Assembly (NCBI GenBank): GCA_016081115.2
Contig: CM071936.1
Coordinates: 86,109,943 to 86,173,942, forward strand
Length of the DNA stretch: 64,000 nucleotides
Direction: 5' to 3'
Source of the DNA: Rehmannia glutinosa
Taxonomy: Eukaryota; Streptophyta; Magnoliopsida; Lamiales; Orobanchaceae
Both the position numbers and the translations under genes were made by a program. Under the pieces are notes generated by a model. The model had not been told where the DNA came from, did not search any database, and saw nothing but the letters and a program-made list of their open reading frames with translations. Within the stretch, counting starts at the first letter, position 1; every line of letters starts with the position of its first letter. This document shows, one piece after another, positions 46,311 through 57,600 of this stretch.

Positions 46311-47873
46311 TCAAACGTCTAATGCACTGCACCCTATATGATATGCTCTACATGCAACTAAATGAATGCAAACGCCACACCCATCAATAAAATTACTACC
46401 TCTCCCCCCAAACTTGAATGAAATTATAGCGCATAAAAGAGAAGGTAGAATTTCAAAGAAAAGTGTGGATAGGACTGGATTTCTTTGGGGGGTGGCGGCG
46501 GGTAGTGGCCCCTGGGAGATATGCCAATTCTCGATTCGTAATCTTGCCTGCAATATCTCCGACTCCATTTGCTCGTGTGCTTGGTTCCACAAGCTCTGCA
46601 TATGGTACCTTTGATCTTGGACTTCTTGGTAAGCACGGAAATCACTCCTATGCTGGCGCAAGCTTTCCTCAAATGCACAGAACCTGTCGTGATCATACTG
46701 GCCCCCACGTTCCTCGCCTTGGCGAGAGCTCTCTGGAATATCAGGCTGTCCCTGTGGGCCGCTCTGATCGAAGCTTCCCTGTTGGAAGTCTTGCTCAAAC
46801 CCCCTCTCCTGTCTATCGTACTCCTGTGCCTCCATGACCAAGTCTTCTTCATCGGGCAACCCGGCTATCCTTCGCCTCTTTCGCGCCGCCAAACCCTGCA
46901 TGACTCTGATATGCTCCTCGAGTCTGAAGCTTGATTGATTTGGTTATCAATTCTTCTTTGTGAGCTGCGGGTTAGGAAGGGGAAACGAAGACCCGACTTT
47001 TTGTTGAAAATAGAGGATATTTTCCTCATTATTGATGATCTTCATGGTGAGAAGGGCGCTCATGTTAATGCTTCGGCTGCCCGCTAATGGTTCCATGCGG
47101 CTTATGTCAACCCCAAAATGTTGTGCGATTGGGGTTATCATTCCCCCAATTAGTATTTTCCCCGCTTCATGCTGTTGTACGTAGACGGCGTGTTCCACAA
47201 AGTATGCCGCCATGTTATAAGGGGTGCGATTGAGCATACACCAAAGTAGGTATAGCTCTCTCGCTTGCATACCCCCATTGTTGTACGGGCGAACACAGAA
47301 TGGGCGTTACTTTTTGAATGTAACGGAATATGGGGTTGCGGAGTGAGGAAGCCTTGGAGGTGCGTCTTTGCGTATTGCATGAGCCCTGTGGTCGGGCGTT
47401 TGATCAACAATCGCTAGAAAGCACGCGAGTCGTAATTTGCGGCCGTTCGGTATGGGGCGTCGATGGTACCCCAAAAATTTGATTAAGTTCGGCAATAGTG
47501 ACGGTTCTCCATTCGTTGCCCAATTTGAACTGGATTTCCCGAGGCTCACTCCGTGGTCGTGTTGCCGTGACACTGAACAAAGGCTTAAGAACTCTAGTGT
47601 GAGTGTCTTGTAGGTTGGCCACCGCCCTTGCATAAATGCGGTCCATCCAACTCGATCAAACATTTGCCATACCTCCTCGTGTATCCCGAGAGCGGGTACA
47701 TTCGTCGTCGGTATAGCGTGTAGGTGCGAATGAGCGATGGATGAGCGGTTCCATTTATCCAAGATTTCATTTTCATCTATAGTGAGCCCGTAAGCACAAA
47801 ATTTGTCCGGTGTGGTGGCGCTCGAGCGCCGCGGCTCCCCAACCTCGTCTTCCTCGGTTTGGTCGTGGTTCAT
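46311..47873 (-). pseudogene. Athila-2 third ORF (env-position), broken
   Basis: Three open stretches are read from right to left. 47873-47307 starts MNHDQTEEDEVGEPRRSS, with KFCAYGLTIDEN and YKTLTLEFLSLCSV. 47270-46947 has ELYLLWCMLNRTPYNM, KILIGGMITPIAQHF and PLPNPQ. 46901-46311 is rich in Q and R and has a coiled-coil character. These match the Athila ORF family and the related segment of Athila-1. The role is unknown, and no convincing transmembrane or signal segment is visible. At least two frame changes separate the stretches. Confidence 0.72.
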
Positions 47874-48510
47874 CCATGTTTCAATTTAGTACCTGGCAAA
47901 ACAATCGTGAAAATCCATACTTGCCAAGTAAAAACAAACAATGAATTAATACAACAATTTCACTAGAAGTATAGTGGCTCATCATCAACAATTCGATTAT
48001 AATCAAGCGTTAAATTCACATATCAATATAATTGCCGAGAATCCTAGCCCCTAACCTCCTAAACAATCTAACACAAGTATAATCCATCAAGCATTCAACT
48101 AAATTCATCACAATTCAACAACCCACTAAGTGTTCGATAAAAAGCCCCATAGAAAATTTCAATTAAAAATATGGCTAAAGTATCACACAAGCATCATATA
48201 TCAACCCTAGTTCATAATCCTCAAGAAATTTGACATAAAATTTTCAATTCATACCTTAATTTTCGAGAATTAGAAGAGAGTTGGGTTGTTGAAACCCTAG
48301 GTGCTATCTACCCCAAATCCTTGCTTCCAAGCAAATTCGAACGGGTAATTCGTGTTTAGAGTAGTGTGGGAGGTGAGAAGTGATGATATCTAGAGTGAAT
48401 TTATCGAAAAATTTGGAGGGGGAGTTTTTTTCTTTTTTTCGTGCGTGAAGGGAGAAAGATGCTGTGAGCAAAATAAGGCTTGCCCGTCGGTTTTAAGCCT
48501 TCCCAGTCAT

Positions 48511-48792
48511 GAGCACGGGCGTGCTCATTAGGCACGGGTCGCCCGTGCTGGGGGCCGCAAGATTGCTCCCAAAAAACCCTTAAGGAGCACGGGCGTGCTC
48601 ATTCGGCACGGGTCGCCCGTGCTGTGGGCCGAAAGATTGCTCACAAAAAAACCTTAAGGAGCACGGGCCGTGCAAAGCGCAAGACGGGTGGCCCGTCTGG
48701 GGCCCGAACTTTGGAGTCTGAATCTTTGGACAAGGCACGGGCGTGTCCATATGGCACGGGTTGCCCATGCTGGAGTCCGAACCTTGTGTTCG
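48511..48792. repeat. Tandem 74-bp GC-rich unit with CACGGGCGTGC palindromes
   Basis: Units start at 48511, 48585, 48659 and about 48731. Each opens with GAGCACGGGCGTGC or a variant and includes GGCACGGGTCGCCCGTGC, followed by a spacer. The block lies between integrase and the third ORF of Athila-2. It ends next to a T run (48795-48812). The rest of 47874-48985 has no gene. Confidence 0.85.
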
Positions 48793-48985
48793 AATTTTTT
48801 TTTTTTTTTTTTTAACCAATGAAAGCAATTAAAATCCTAACTTAGAAAAGGGAAAGGAACAAATTAAGAAACATGGGAAGAAATAAAACAACAAAACCAT
48901 TGGGTTGCCTCCCAACAAGTGCTAAATTTAACGCCTATAGCTTGACGCTGTTTAGTTGATCATGGCTCTAGCAATGTGAGGCGTG

Positions 48986-51720
48986 TCACTTCCTCCTTTT
49001 GCTCCGGCTCAAGTAATGCTTGATTCTCCGGCCATTCACCATGAATGTCTCCCCATCTCGGCTCAATAGCTCCACTATTCCCTGAGGATTTAACACTTTC
49101 TTTATCACAAACGGCCCCGACCATCTAGACTTAAGCTTTCCGAGGAAAGAGTTTAAGACGTGAGTTAAACAAAAGGACTTGTTCACCCGGTAAAAACTCC
49201 TCTTCTTTATCATTCGATCGTGCCATCGTTTGGTTCGCTCTTTGTAAATCCGGGAATTTTCATAGGCTTCATCCCGAATTCCTCCATCTCATTCAGTGCA
49301 AGAGCCTCTTTTCACCCGCTTGGAAGTCAAAATTCAACTTCTTTACCCAAAACGCCTTATGCTCTAATTCGGACAGGCAAGTGACACGATTTCGAAGACT
49401 AAGCGACACGATGATGTGCCCAAGGGTGTCTTGTATGCGGTCCGATATGCCCATAGTGCGTCATCTAGCTTCATGGCCCAATCCTTGCGATTTATGTTCA
49501 CTTGTTTTCTCTAAAATCGCTTAATCTCACGATTGGCTACCTCCGCTTGTCCGTTTGCTTGTGGATGGTATGCTAATGCCACCTTGTGCTTAACCCCGCT
49601 TCGCAAGTAGAGTGCTCATTAATTTATTCACAAAGTGTGACCCCCCGTCGCTAATCAAAGCTCTCGGGGTTCCAAACCGAGTGAATATATTTTTCTTCAG
49701 GAATTTGAGCACTACTCGCGCATCATTGGTCTGAGCCGGAATAGCTTCAACCCATCGAGATACGTATTCCACTGCAAGTAGAATGTATTGATAGCCCGAC
49801 GAAGATGGGAAAGGGCCCATGAAGTCGATCCCCCACACATCGAAGAGTTCAACTTCCATCACATTGGTCATTGGCATCTCATGTCGTCTTGAGATGTTTC
49901 CCATCCGCTCGCACCTATCACAACTTTGTACAAATAGATAGCAATCGTTAGATAATGTAGGCCAGTATAATCCACTTTGTAATACCTTAGCCGCCGTGCG
50001 CGCCGGACCGAAATGTCCTCCGGAAGGTGAAGAATGGCACTGCTGTAGAACTCCCTCCCACTCTTCTTGAGGTACACACCGTCGAATGATGGTGTCGGCG
50101 CACCTCTTAAAGAGCAGGGGATCGTCCCACATGTAAAACTTGACATCATGGAGGAACTTCTTCTTTTGATAAGATGATAAATCCGGAGGCAAAACCCCTG
50201 CAACCAAATAATTAACAAAATCGGCATACCATGGGAATTTAGCTTGTAGCATCAGAAGTTGCTCATCGGGGAATTCCTCCTTAATTGCCTCCGTGATTTC
50301 TTTCTCCTCCTTCTTGTATTCTAGTCTGGACAAGTGATCGGCTACTACATTCTCACAGCCCTTTCTATCCCGAATCTCCACATCGAATTCTTGTAGCAAG
50401 AGGATCCACCGAATCAGTCTCGGTTTGGCATCCTTCTTGTCAAATAGATATTTAATTGCCGCGTGGTCGGTGTGGACGATCGTCTTAGTCCCAATCAAGT
50501 AAGATCGAAACTTGTCGAATGCAAACATGATTGCTAGCATTTCCTTCTCAGTGGTAGTATAGTTTTGCTGGGCACTGTCTAAGGTTCTGCTAGCATAGTA
50601 GATGGCTCTGAACATCTTGTCTCGTTTCTGACCCAAAACAGCCCCAACCGCAAAGTCGCTGGCATCACACATTAGTTGAAGGGTCGACTCAATCCGAACT
50701 ACTAGAATGGGTGTCACTAAAGCCTTCTTCGAATTTCAAAAGCGCAAGCAATCATTGGAAAAATTGAAAGCGATATCTTTTTCTAATAAGCGACTTAAAG
50801 GTTTAGTGATTTTAGAAAAGTCACGGATAAACCCGTAGAATCCGGCGTGTCCTAAGAAACTTCGAATGGCTTTCTCGTTTGTTGGAGGTGGGAGTTTCTC
50901 GATTGCCACAACTTTCGCTCTATCAACTTCCAAACCTGCAGAAGAGACTCGATGGCCTAAAACAATGCCATCTCGTACCATGAAGTGGCACTTTTCCCAA
51001 TTTAAAACAAGGTTAGTCTCCTCGCATCTCGCAAAACTAGAGAAAGGTTATTCCAAAGAATGGTCATATGAATCTCCAAACACAGAAAAATCATCCATGA
51101 AAACCTCCATTATTTTCTCAATGAAATCATGGAATATAGCCATCATGCATCTTTGAAAAGTAGCGGGTGCGTTACAAAGTCCAAATGGCATCCTGCGAAA
51201 TGCAAAGGTACCATAGGGGCATGTAAAGGTTGTCTTCTCTTGGTCTTGGGGCAATCATGATCCGATTATACCCGAATAACCATCGAGAAAACAATAATAA
51301 TCATATCCCGCCAAACGATCAAGCATCATATCAATAAAGGGAAGGGGAAAGTGATCTTTGCGAGTAGCGTCATTCAACTTCCTATAATCAATACAAATTC
51401 TCCATCCAGTTACTACTCTAGTTGCTATAAGTTCATCACTCTCGTTTCTTACTACCGTCATCCCCTTTCTTCTTAAGACTACTTGTTAGGACTTACCCAA
51501 GAGCTATCGAAATAGCATAAATAATTCCAAAGATCTAACCATTTTAAAACTTCTTTTCTAACGACTTCTTGCATTATAGGGTTTAATCTTCTTTGATTTT
51601 GCAGAAGGTTTGTAGACATCTTCCATTCTAATTTTATGCATAACAATAGATGGGCCTTTCAAATCAGAAATTGACCAACCTATCGCCGACTTATGTTTCG
51701 TAACACCCTAAGCAATTTAT
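48986..51720 (-). pseudogene. Athila-2 RT, RNase H and integrase, broken
   Basis: RT begins near 51720 and includes WRICIDYRKLNDATRKDHF (51400), YGTFAFRRMPFGLCNAPATF and the catalytic FMDDFSVFGDS (51095-51065). The thumb and connection are at 50981-50736. A 375-residue open stretch (50717-49590) holds RNase H (LMCDASDFAVGAVL, NYTTTEKEMLA, VHTDHAAIKYLF), the integrase zinc region (QCHSSPSGGHFG, CDRCERMG) and core parts GIDFMGPFP and LISDGGSHF. The third acidic residue falls in AEVANREIK just below 49590, in another frame. The C-terminal GKLKSRWSGPFVIKK is at 49160-49090. The frame breaks are mostly single-base, and this is the best preserved pol in the window. Confidence 0.9.
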
Positions 51721-51839
51721 CGAGTTGAACTGAAGTTAAAAGTGATGATACGATTCACGGACTCGTGTTATTCGCTCCAAGGAATGCATATTTGAGATGC
51801 TCGGGCAAGGGTTTGAGTTAAGGTTCGATTTGGCCTCTT

Positions 51840-52010
51840 CGGAAGAGAGCACGCGGGCTGCCGTCTTTGATGAGCACGGGTCGTGCCATCCGCAGTCCCA
51901 GCGTTTCCTTCGACCTTAGGCACGGGCGTGCGCCGCCGCCGTTGGCCAATTTTTCGTCGGCTGTACGCACGGCCTGGGCGTGCTCAGAGGGCACGGGTCG
52001 TGCGTCCCTG
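51840..52010. repeat. CACGGGC palindrome cluster inside Athila-2 pol
   Basis: Contains GAGCACGGGTCGTGCC, GGCACGGGCGTGCG and GGCACGGGTCGTGCG in the stretch between protease and RT, where other Athila elements have coding linker. The same motifs form the clusters in the LTRs and at 48511-48792. Confidence 0.75.
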
Positions 52011-52299
52011 TAGAACTAATTCCCGTGACGTTTTTCAGCGTGTGTGTCCCTCTTGCGCTCCTCGGTAGTTCTGATATTATCCAAAGCACAAACACAATCA
52101 TACAAGTCTTGGTTATCAATATCAATAGTCAAGTTCGATGTTGAACACGAATGTGTCAAACCAAACTCAAAGTATCCCGAAACAATGTATGATCCGCATA
52201 CTCATCAATGCAGGATTCAACTACATCTATGAATTTACAAGTCTCACACCATCATGAAATTGAAGTGCCTTATATATCGTAAATAGAACATGCTCATCA

Positions 52300-54590
52300 T
52301 TAACCCGTAACGTGAGCTCTCCTTTTGCACATCTATTAAGGCCTTCCCCGCCGCTAGAATGGACGCCCAAGTATCAAGGGAACGTCTTTATCTTCCTCCA
52401 TGTCCAAAGACTAAGAAATCCACGGGGAATATGAATTTATCAACTTTGACAAGTACATCCTCGATGATTCCTTTGGATATGTGAGTGATCGGTCGCAAGT
52501 TGTAAGGTGACCGTAGATGGCTTCACCTCTCCCAATCCAAGTTGCACGAAAATAGACAAGGGCATTAAGTTAATACTCGCTCCTAAATCACAAAGTGCTT
52601 TCTTAAAGAAAACATCACCAATAGCACAAGGATAGTGAAACTCCCGGATCTTTCAACTTCGTGGTAGTTTCCTTTGGATTATTGCACTACACTCCTCTGT
52701 CAGATCGAATTGTCTCGAAACTAGTCATCTTTCTTTTCTTTGACATAACATCCTTCAAGAACTTAGCGTAATTGGGCATCTGCTCCAATGCATCTGCAAA
52801 AGGAATGTTAATATGCAGTTTTTTAAAAATATCTAAAAACTTAGCAAATTGTGCGTCTAACTTTTTCTTTTGAAAACGTTGGGGAAAAGGAAGGGGAACA
52901 TTAAGTTTAGAAATATCAGGGTTAGAGGAGGATTTAAGCTTCTCAGCCCCTTTTTGTTCAGCACGATGTTCCTCAGCTTGTTCCTTGGCCTCAACCTCGC
53001 CATTTGCCTCTCCGCATCACCCGGCGCATCGATAGTCGTGTCGGCAAGGCGCACGGGGTGGCCCGTGCGGTGGCGCACGGGCCGTGCCGCCCTGCGATTC
53101 TTCGAATTTTCTGGTATTTTCGGCCCCTCGTATTCCGTTCCACTCCTCAGACGAATGGCTTTACACTGTTCCTTTGGGTTTACCTCAGTGTTGCTCGGAA
53201 ACTGGCCTTTTTGATGCTGCCCACCAATTATTGTAGCTATTTGACCAATTTGGGTCTCAAGATTCTTCATCTGGGACCCCAGTTGGGTGACATGGTTTTC
53301 GATTTTATCCATCTTTGCCTCATCCTTGTTGAACCTGTTCCTCGTCTCGTTCATAAACGAGGTGAACATGTCTTCCATGGTTGGTTTAGGATCTGTGATA
53401 ATAACTCCATTAGTCACATTAAACCCGGTGGTGGTTGCATCACGTTCTTTGTGTTCGCATAGGAGAAATTTTCGTGGTTCCTTAGGCCCAGGATGATAAT
53501 GAGTGGGATTTTGATTGTTAGGAAATTGTTGAAATTCGGTTATTCACGTAATTTGCTTCCTCTATCAGATCTAGAGAAACTCCCCGACTGCACGCACCGC
53601 GTTTACCTCATTTGCCTTTGTCAATGTACTCAATTGATTGGTCAAGACGGCCATCCGTGTCATCAACTCTTTAATGGATCAATCGAGACTTGCTACCTAC
53701 CCTTTTCACGTTAGTCCTCTCGGAGGGGCGATAGCTATTCATGGCCATTTCCTCTAACAAGTTGAATGCATCTTCCGGAAATCTCGCGAGTAGAGCGCGC
53801 GCGTGCGGCATCTACAAATGATCTCGTCTGTCCCATCAACCCATTATAGAAGAAACAAAGTGCGATCTTCGGAAATCCATGTTGCGGGCACCTCCTCAAC
53901 AAATCCGGAATCTCTCCCAAGCCTCGTACAAAGGCTCGTGAGTCAAACCGCCCGAACCGAGTGATCTCGCTTTTAAGTCAGAGTGTCTTACTTGGTGGGA
54001 AGTATTTAAACGAAACCCTCGACTTAGCTCATCCAGTTGTTCACACTCCCCTCGAGTTAGGGTGCCTAGCGTTCTAGCCTTATCCCTTAAAGAGAAAGGG
54101 AATAGGCGAAGACGTATAACATCATCATCACCCCATTCATCTTGATAGTATTGCAAATTTGTATGAAATTCGCAAGATGAGAGTTGGGGTCTTGAGACGG
54201 AAGCCCCCAAACCGGTTCTTTGTACCATCGAGATCGTTGGCGGCTTTAGCTCAAAATTATTTGCATTGATCGGACGTTGGCAATGCCACCATAGTTGCGA
54301 TTGATTGGCGAAAGTAATCGCGTAGACGCTTGTTGTTGGGTCACGGAGCCACCTGGAACCTCTGGTAATCGTAACTCAACATTGACCTCGTTAGCCTGGT
54401 TGTTACCCCGTTATTGCCTCTGTTGTTGTCTTCAACTTCCGCCATGGTTTGGTCTTGTTGTCTTTTCCGCCCGTTTAGTAGCTGCACTATTTCGCCTAGC
54501 AAAAGCTTCAACCTCCGGTATGAACGGTGCTAAGTCTCCTTGCTTTGAGCGAGTGATCATGCACTACCCGAACCAACTAAAGAAAACAAG
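52300..54590 (-). pseudogene. Athila-2 gag and protease, broken
   Basis: Gag runs from about 54450. It includes RLRLFPFSLRDKA (54228-53896 stretch), EPLYEAWERF, LLRRCPQHGF and FFYNGLMGQTRSFVDAA (53920-53735). A long open C-terminal part (53417-52857) has KMDKIENHVTQLGSQMKNLE, TQIGQIATIIGG and CKAIRLRSGTEYEGP. Within it the stretch RRAARPVRHRTGHPVR is coded by an inserted CACGGG palindrome (53040-53095). Protease follows at about 52620-52340, with the DLGAS box and VPLILGRPF. Frame changes occur near 53900, 53740 and 52700. 52011-52300 is a decayed linker. Confidence 0.82.
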
Positions 54591-54696
54591 TTAACCCGAC
54601 AATGATAAAGAAAATCGAACAAAATAAAAAAATAAAAAATGTCCAGATTAAGAATAGTTCTATTTATCGCAATATTAGTACTAAAAATTTGATTAA

Positions 54697-54714
54697 TCCC
54701 GACAACGGCGCCTA
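54697..54714 (-). promoter_or_regulatory. Primer-binding site of Athila-2 (tRNA-Asp type)
   Basis: On the minus strand it reads TAGGCGCCGTTGTCGGGA, differing at about three positions from the Athila-1 site, and lies just inside the 5' LTR end. Confidence 0.8.
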
Positions 54715-54720
54715 AAAACT

Positions 54721-56186
54721 TGTTCGCCTATTTTTATAGCTTCACCGCAAGTGTACGGATCGTTTATAGAATAGGGTTTGCAAGGTCGAATCCACGAGGA
54801 TTAATAAATTAATGTACTAAGTATTGGATTATAATAGTCTATTTTTATCTAAACTATCGAAATTTGAAGGTTTGGTTTTATTACTACTAAAGCGAAATTA
54901 ATCCTAAAATAACAAAGCAAGAGCGATTGAAAGATCAAGTATGGATGGATGGATTCCGGGTTATGGTTTCAATTAATATCCCACTTTTATGCTCAGTTAA
55001 GCAAACCAAGGTTAAACATATTCTTCTCTATAGACCAATCACCAAAGTAATTTACCCTCTCTCTCGAGATGTATGTAAAAGCGTTGATTGGAATATCTAT
55101 GTTAGCATCTCTACTCAACATGAGATATCCAACTCCCAAAAGTTCAAAAGATTAAAAGATCTCACAAATATTCACAGACTTCTCAATCATGCAATCTATT
55201 TGTGTCAAGTACTCAAAATCTAGTATTGAAACTCATCGGTTAGAATTATGAATCAATACATCAAACAAGTTTAGATCAAAGGCCTTTTGATAAAACAAGA
55301 ATTAAAGCAAAGTACTTGAATAGAGAAAGAAAACATTAACTTCAATTATCCTTAATCATCACATAAAAGTGTTTGTTAATCTACTCCCAAACCCGGGAAT
55401 CACAAGAGTTTTAGCCAGACATTGAAAATAAACAATTCATAGACAAATTATCCATAATCAAAATCTAACTAATTGAAATACGATACGATGGAATGAGTGA
55501 CTCGGGGATGACGACGATCTCTCGATCTATCTTCAATCCTCGAAGGTGTGGTTGCGTCTTGATCAATCTCTCAAGTATCCGTGGGAAAGCGCTCTTTTCT
55601 CTGGTTTCTAGGGTAAAAATCAGCGTGTCTTCGTTCGTGGCCGCCCCGGGTCTATTTGTACTTCGTTTGGGTCGAAACCTAGTTGAAATTTGACAAACTC
55701 TGTTTTTCCCGCAGCACGGCACGGCCGTGCCCCTTTGGCACACCTTGACCCGTGGGGTGCCGAACCATTTGTAAACTTTCTTGAGAGGGGCAGGCGTGCC
55801 AATATGGCACGGCTACCCGTGCCCCAGGCCGCACCTTGAGTCCTTTTGTTTGGGTTGAGCACACGGGGCGTGATAGAGGAGCACGCCGCCCGTGCTCACC
55901 TGGAACAATATGCCCATAGGCTATTTTTCCGTTTCTCGCACTTGCGGTTCGTCCAACTTCTTCTCGACTCGACTCCAAACTTCGTCACTGAGTCAATTAT
56001 TGGCGGTTGCAATGCTCGAATTGTTGCCACTATGCCACAAATATAGATAAATTCCTACAAAACGAGCAAAGCGTAATCCGATTCCACAAAACAAGAATAC
56101 AACCCAATTTACTTGTTTAACGCATGCATATTCCCTCATTCTAGCCAATATTAAGCCCAAAATACATGCAAAATACCAATCAATCA
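54721..56186 (-). repeat. 5' LTR of Athila-2
   Basis: Aligns with 43510-44980. Many differences are single-base losses in this copy (for example near 54752, 54838, 54893, 54957 and 54997). The CACGGCCGTGCC cluster lies at 55705-55890. Confidence 0.92.
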
Positions 56187-56191
56187 GTTAT

Positions 56192-57119
56192 CATCTCTTA
56201 TGGATTTTTATGGCATGAGCTTACTTGTGATATCTATTAGCCTACACTTTTATCATTATGATTTGTGCTAGATTTGTTTTAAGAATTGTGTAGGATTTAC
56301 ATATTTTCACAAATGGCCATTTACGTCATTATTTGTCAAGAAAGGCATAAATTATCGAGGTACGTTTACTTGTATTATTCTTACTCTTATAGACTCGATA
56401 TATATATTGCCATGTGCCTATGTGCTTGTCTTTCATAGTATTTCATACAAGTGCCATTAAGAGGATTTTTAGATTTTTTTGAAAGGCACTATTCGATATT
56501 TGATTGAACATATTTGCTTTGTCAACTCTTGTTCAAATACTTCTTTTAAATGAGGTCTCAACTATATGCTATCGGATTTTCAAATTTCAAAAGAGACCTT
56601 TTGTAGCTTTCTTAAGCTTATTTGAACTTGCATGATTTATTAGATTCTTGATGATCTTCTAAATGCATAGTATGTGTTTCTTACTTATATAGTGTCTTTT
56701 TCCACTATGCTCTTATGCAAGATATTTTGTGATTGATGATTGAGGCATGTTTTTACACTTGGGCTATTTTTTCTTGCTTATATAAGCGATGCCGGTAATG
56801 AGTTTGTTAAGTTGTGTAGATGAGAAATGAAGTACTCCAAATATTAGTTACCTCACAATATTTGGATATAAATGTTCTATTATGAACACCTTAGATCAAT
56901 TGGATGCCCTATGATGATAGTGATGAAGAAGATAAAAAGGGTATTCCGGAAAAAACTCGATGACCAAGGCAACAAGTTTGATGAACAAGACAAGGTTAGT
57001 AGCTCAATGATATTGTCAAGAAGAAGGTAATGTTTTTGATGTAATATTTGCACTCATAGCACATTTAGAAGTTATTTGCACTTTACTTTCCCATTCTTGT
57101 TTTGAGAAAATTTCAAGCT
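56192..57119 (+). other. copia-2 untranslated interior after gag
   Basis: Resumes copia-2 sequence after the Athila-2 insertion and matches 63448-64000 base for base with few changes. No gene is recognised. It contains short relics that do not form a protein. Confidence 0.65.
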
Positions 57120-57600
57120 TTACCAAATGGATATTAAATCCAATTTTCTAAATGGTTTTATTCAAATAGAAGTCTATCGGAGTTTAGAATTTTAGGCCAA
57201 ATGATTTTTATAAAAGACCTTGTACAGTTGATACAAGTATCCCGTATATGGTTTGATAGACTTAGCTATTTTTGCAAAATGATTTTACAAGAGGTAAAGT
57301 TGATACTACATTTTTTTTGAAAAAGGGCAAGATTGTTTACTTGTGCAAATTTATGTTGATACTTTTGGTGCTACTAATGAATATTTGTGCAAGACATTTT
57401 TCCAAGTCAATGCAAGGTGAACATAAAGTGATCATGATGAGGGAAGCTCAATTTCTTCATTGGAATTCAAGTTCAACAATGCCAAGAAGGTGGTTATATT
57501 CCACACTCAAAGTATAGAAAAGAAGAAATGAGGCATTGAAAAGGAAAGAACCATTTCAACCTATATGGCTACAAATGCGAAAATTGACAAAAGATTGAAG
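57120..57600 (+). pseudogene. copia-2 reverse transcriptase relic
   Basis: Short in-order RT pieces in changing frames: MDIKSNFLNGFIQIEVY (57121), NDFTRGKVDTTFF (57275-57314) and VQIYVDTFGATNEYLC (57340-57390). In the last piece the second aspartate of the usual YVDD box is threonine. Surrounding RT, RNase H and integrase are missing, so the element could not copy itself. These are pieces of a copia RT of the SIRE kind. Confidence 0.7.

Larger units (their letters stand above)
43510..56186 (-). mobile_element. Athila-2: complete-ended Athila Ty3/gypsy element
   Basis: The LTRs at 43510-44980 and 54721-56186 (minus orientation) share sequence throughout. The target duplication GTTAT is at 43505-43509 and 56187-56191. 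The undisturbed target can be read in the paralogous copia copy near 63446 (GTGTTATCATC). Order on the minus strand: 5' LTR, primer site, gag, protease, RT, RNase H, integrase, third ORF, untranslated region with tandem GC-rich blocks, polypurine tract (AAGTTTGGGGTT at 44981-44992), 3' LTR. All domains are present, but with frame breaks. Confidence 0.93.

Noticed and set aside
46311..47873. The Athila third ORF as a true envelope gene
   Set aside because: It occupies the env position, but I see no signal peptide, furin-like site or clear transmembrane helix, so only the positional name is given.
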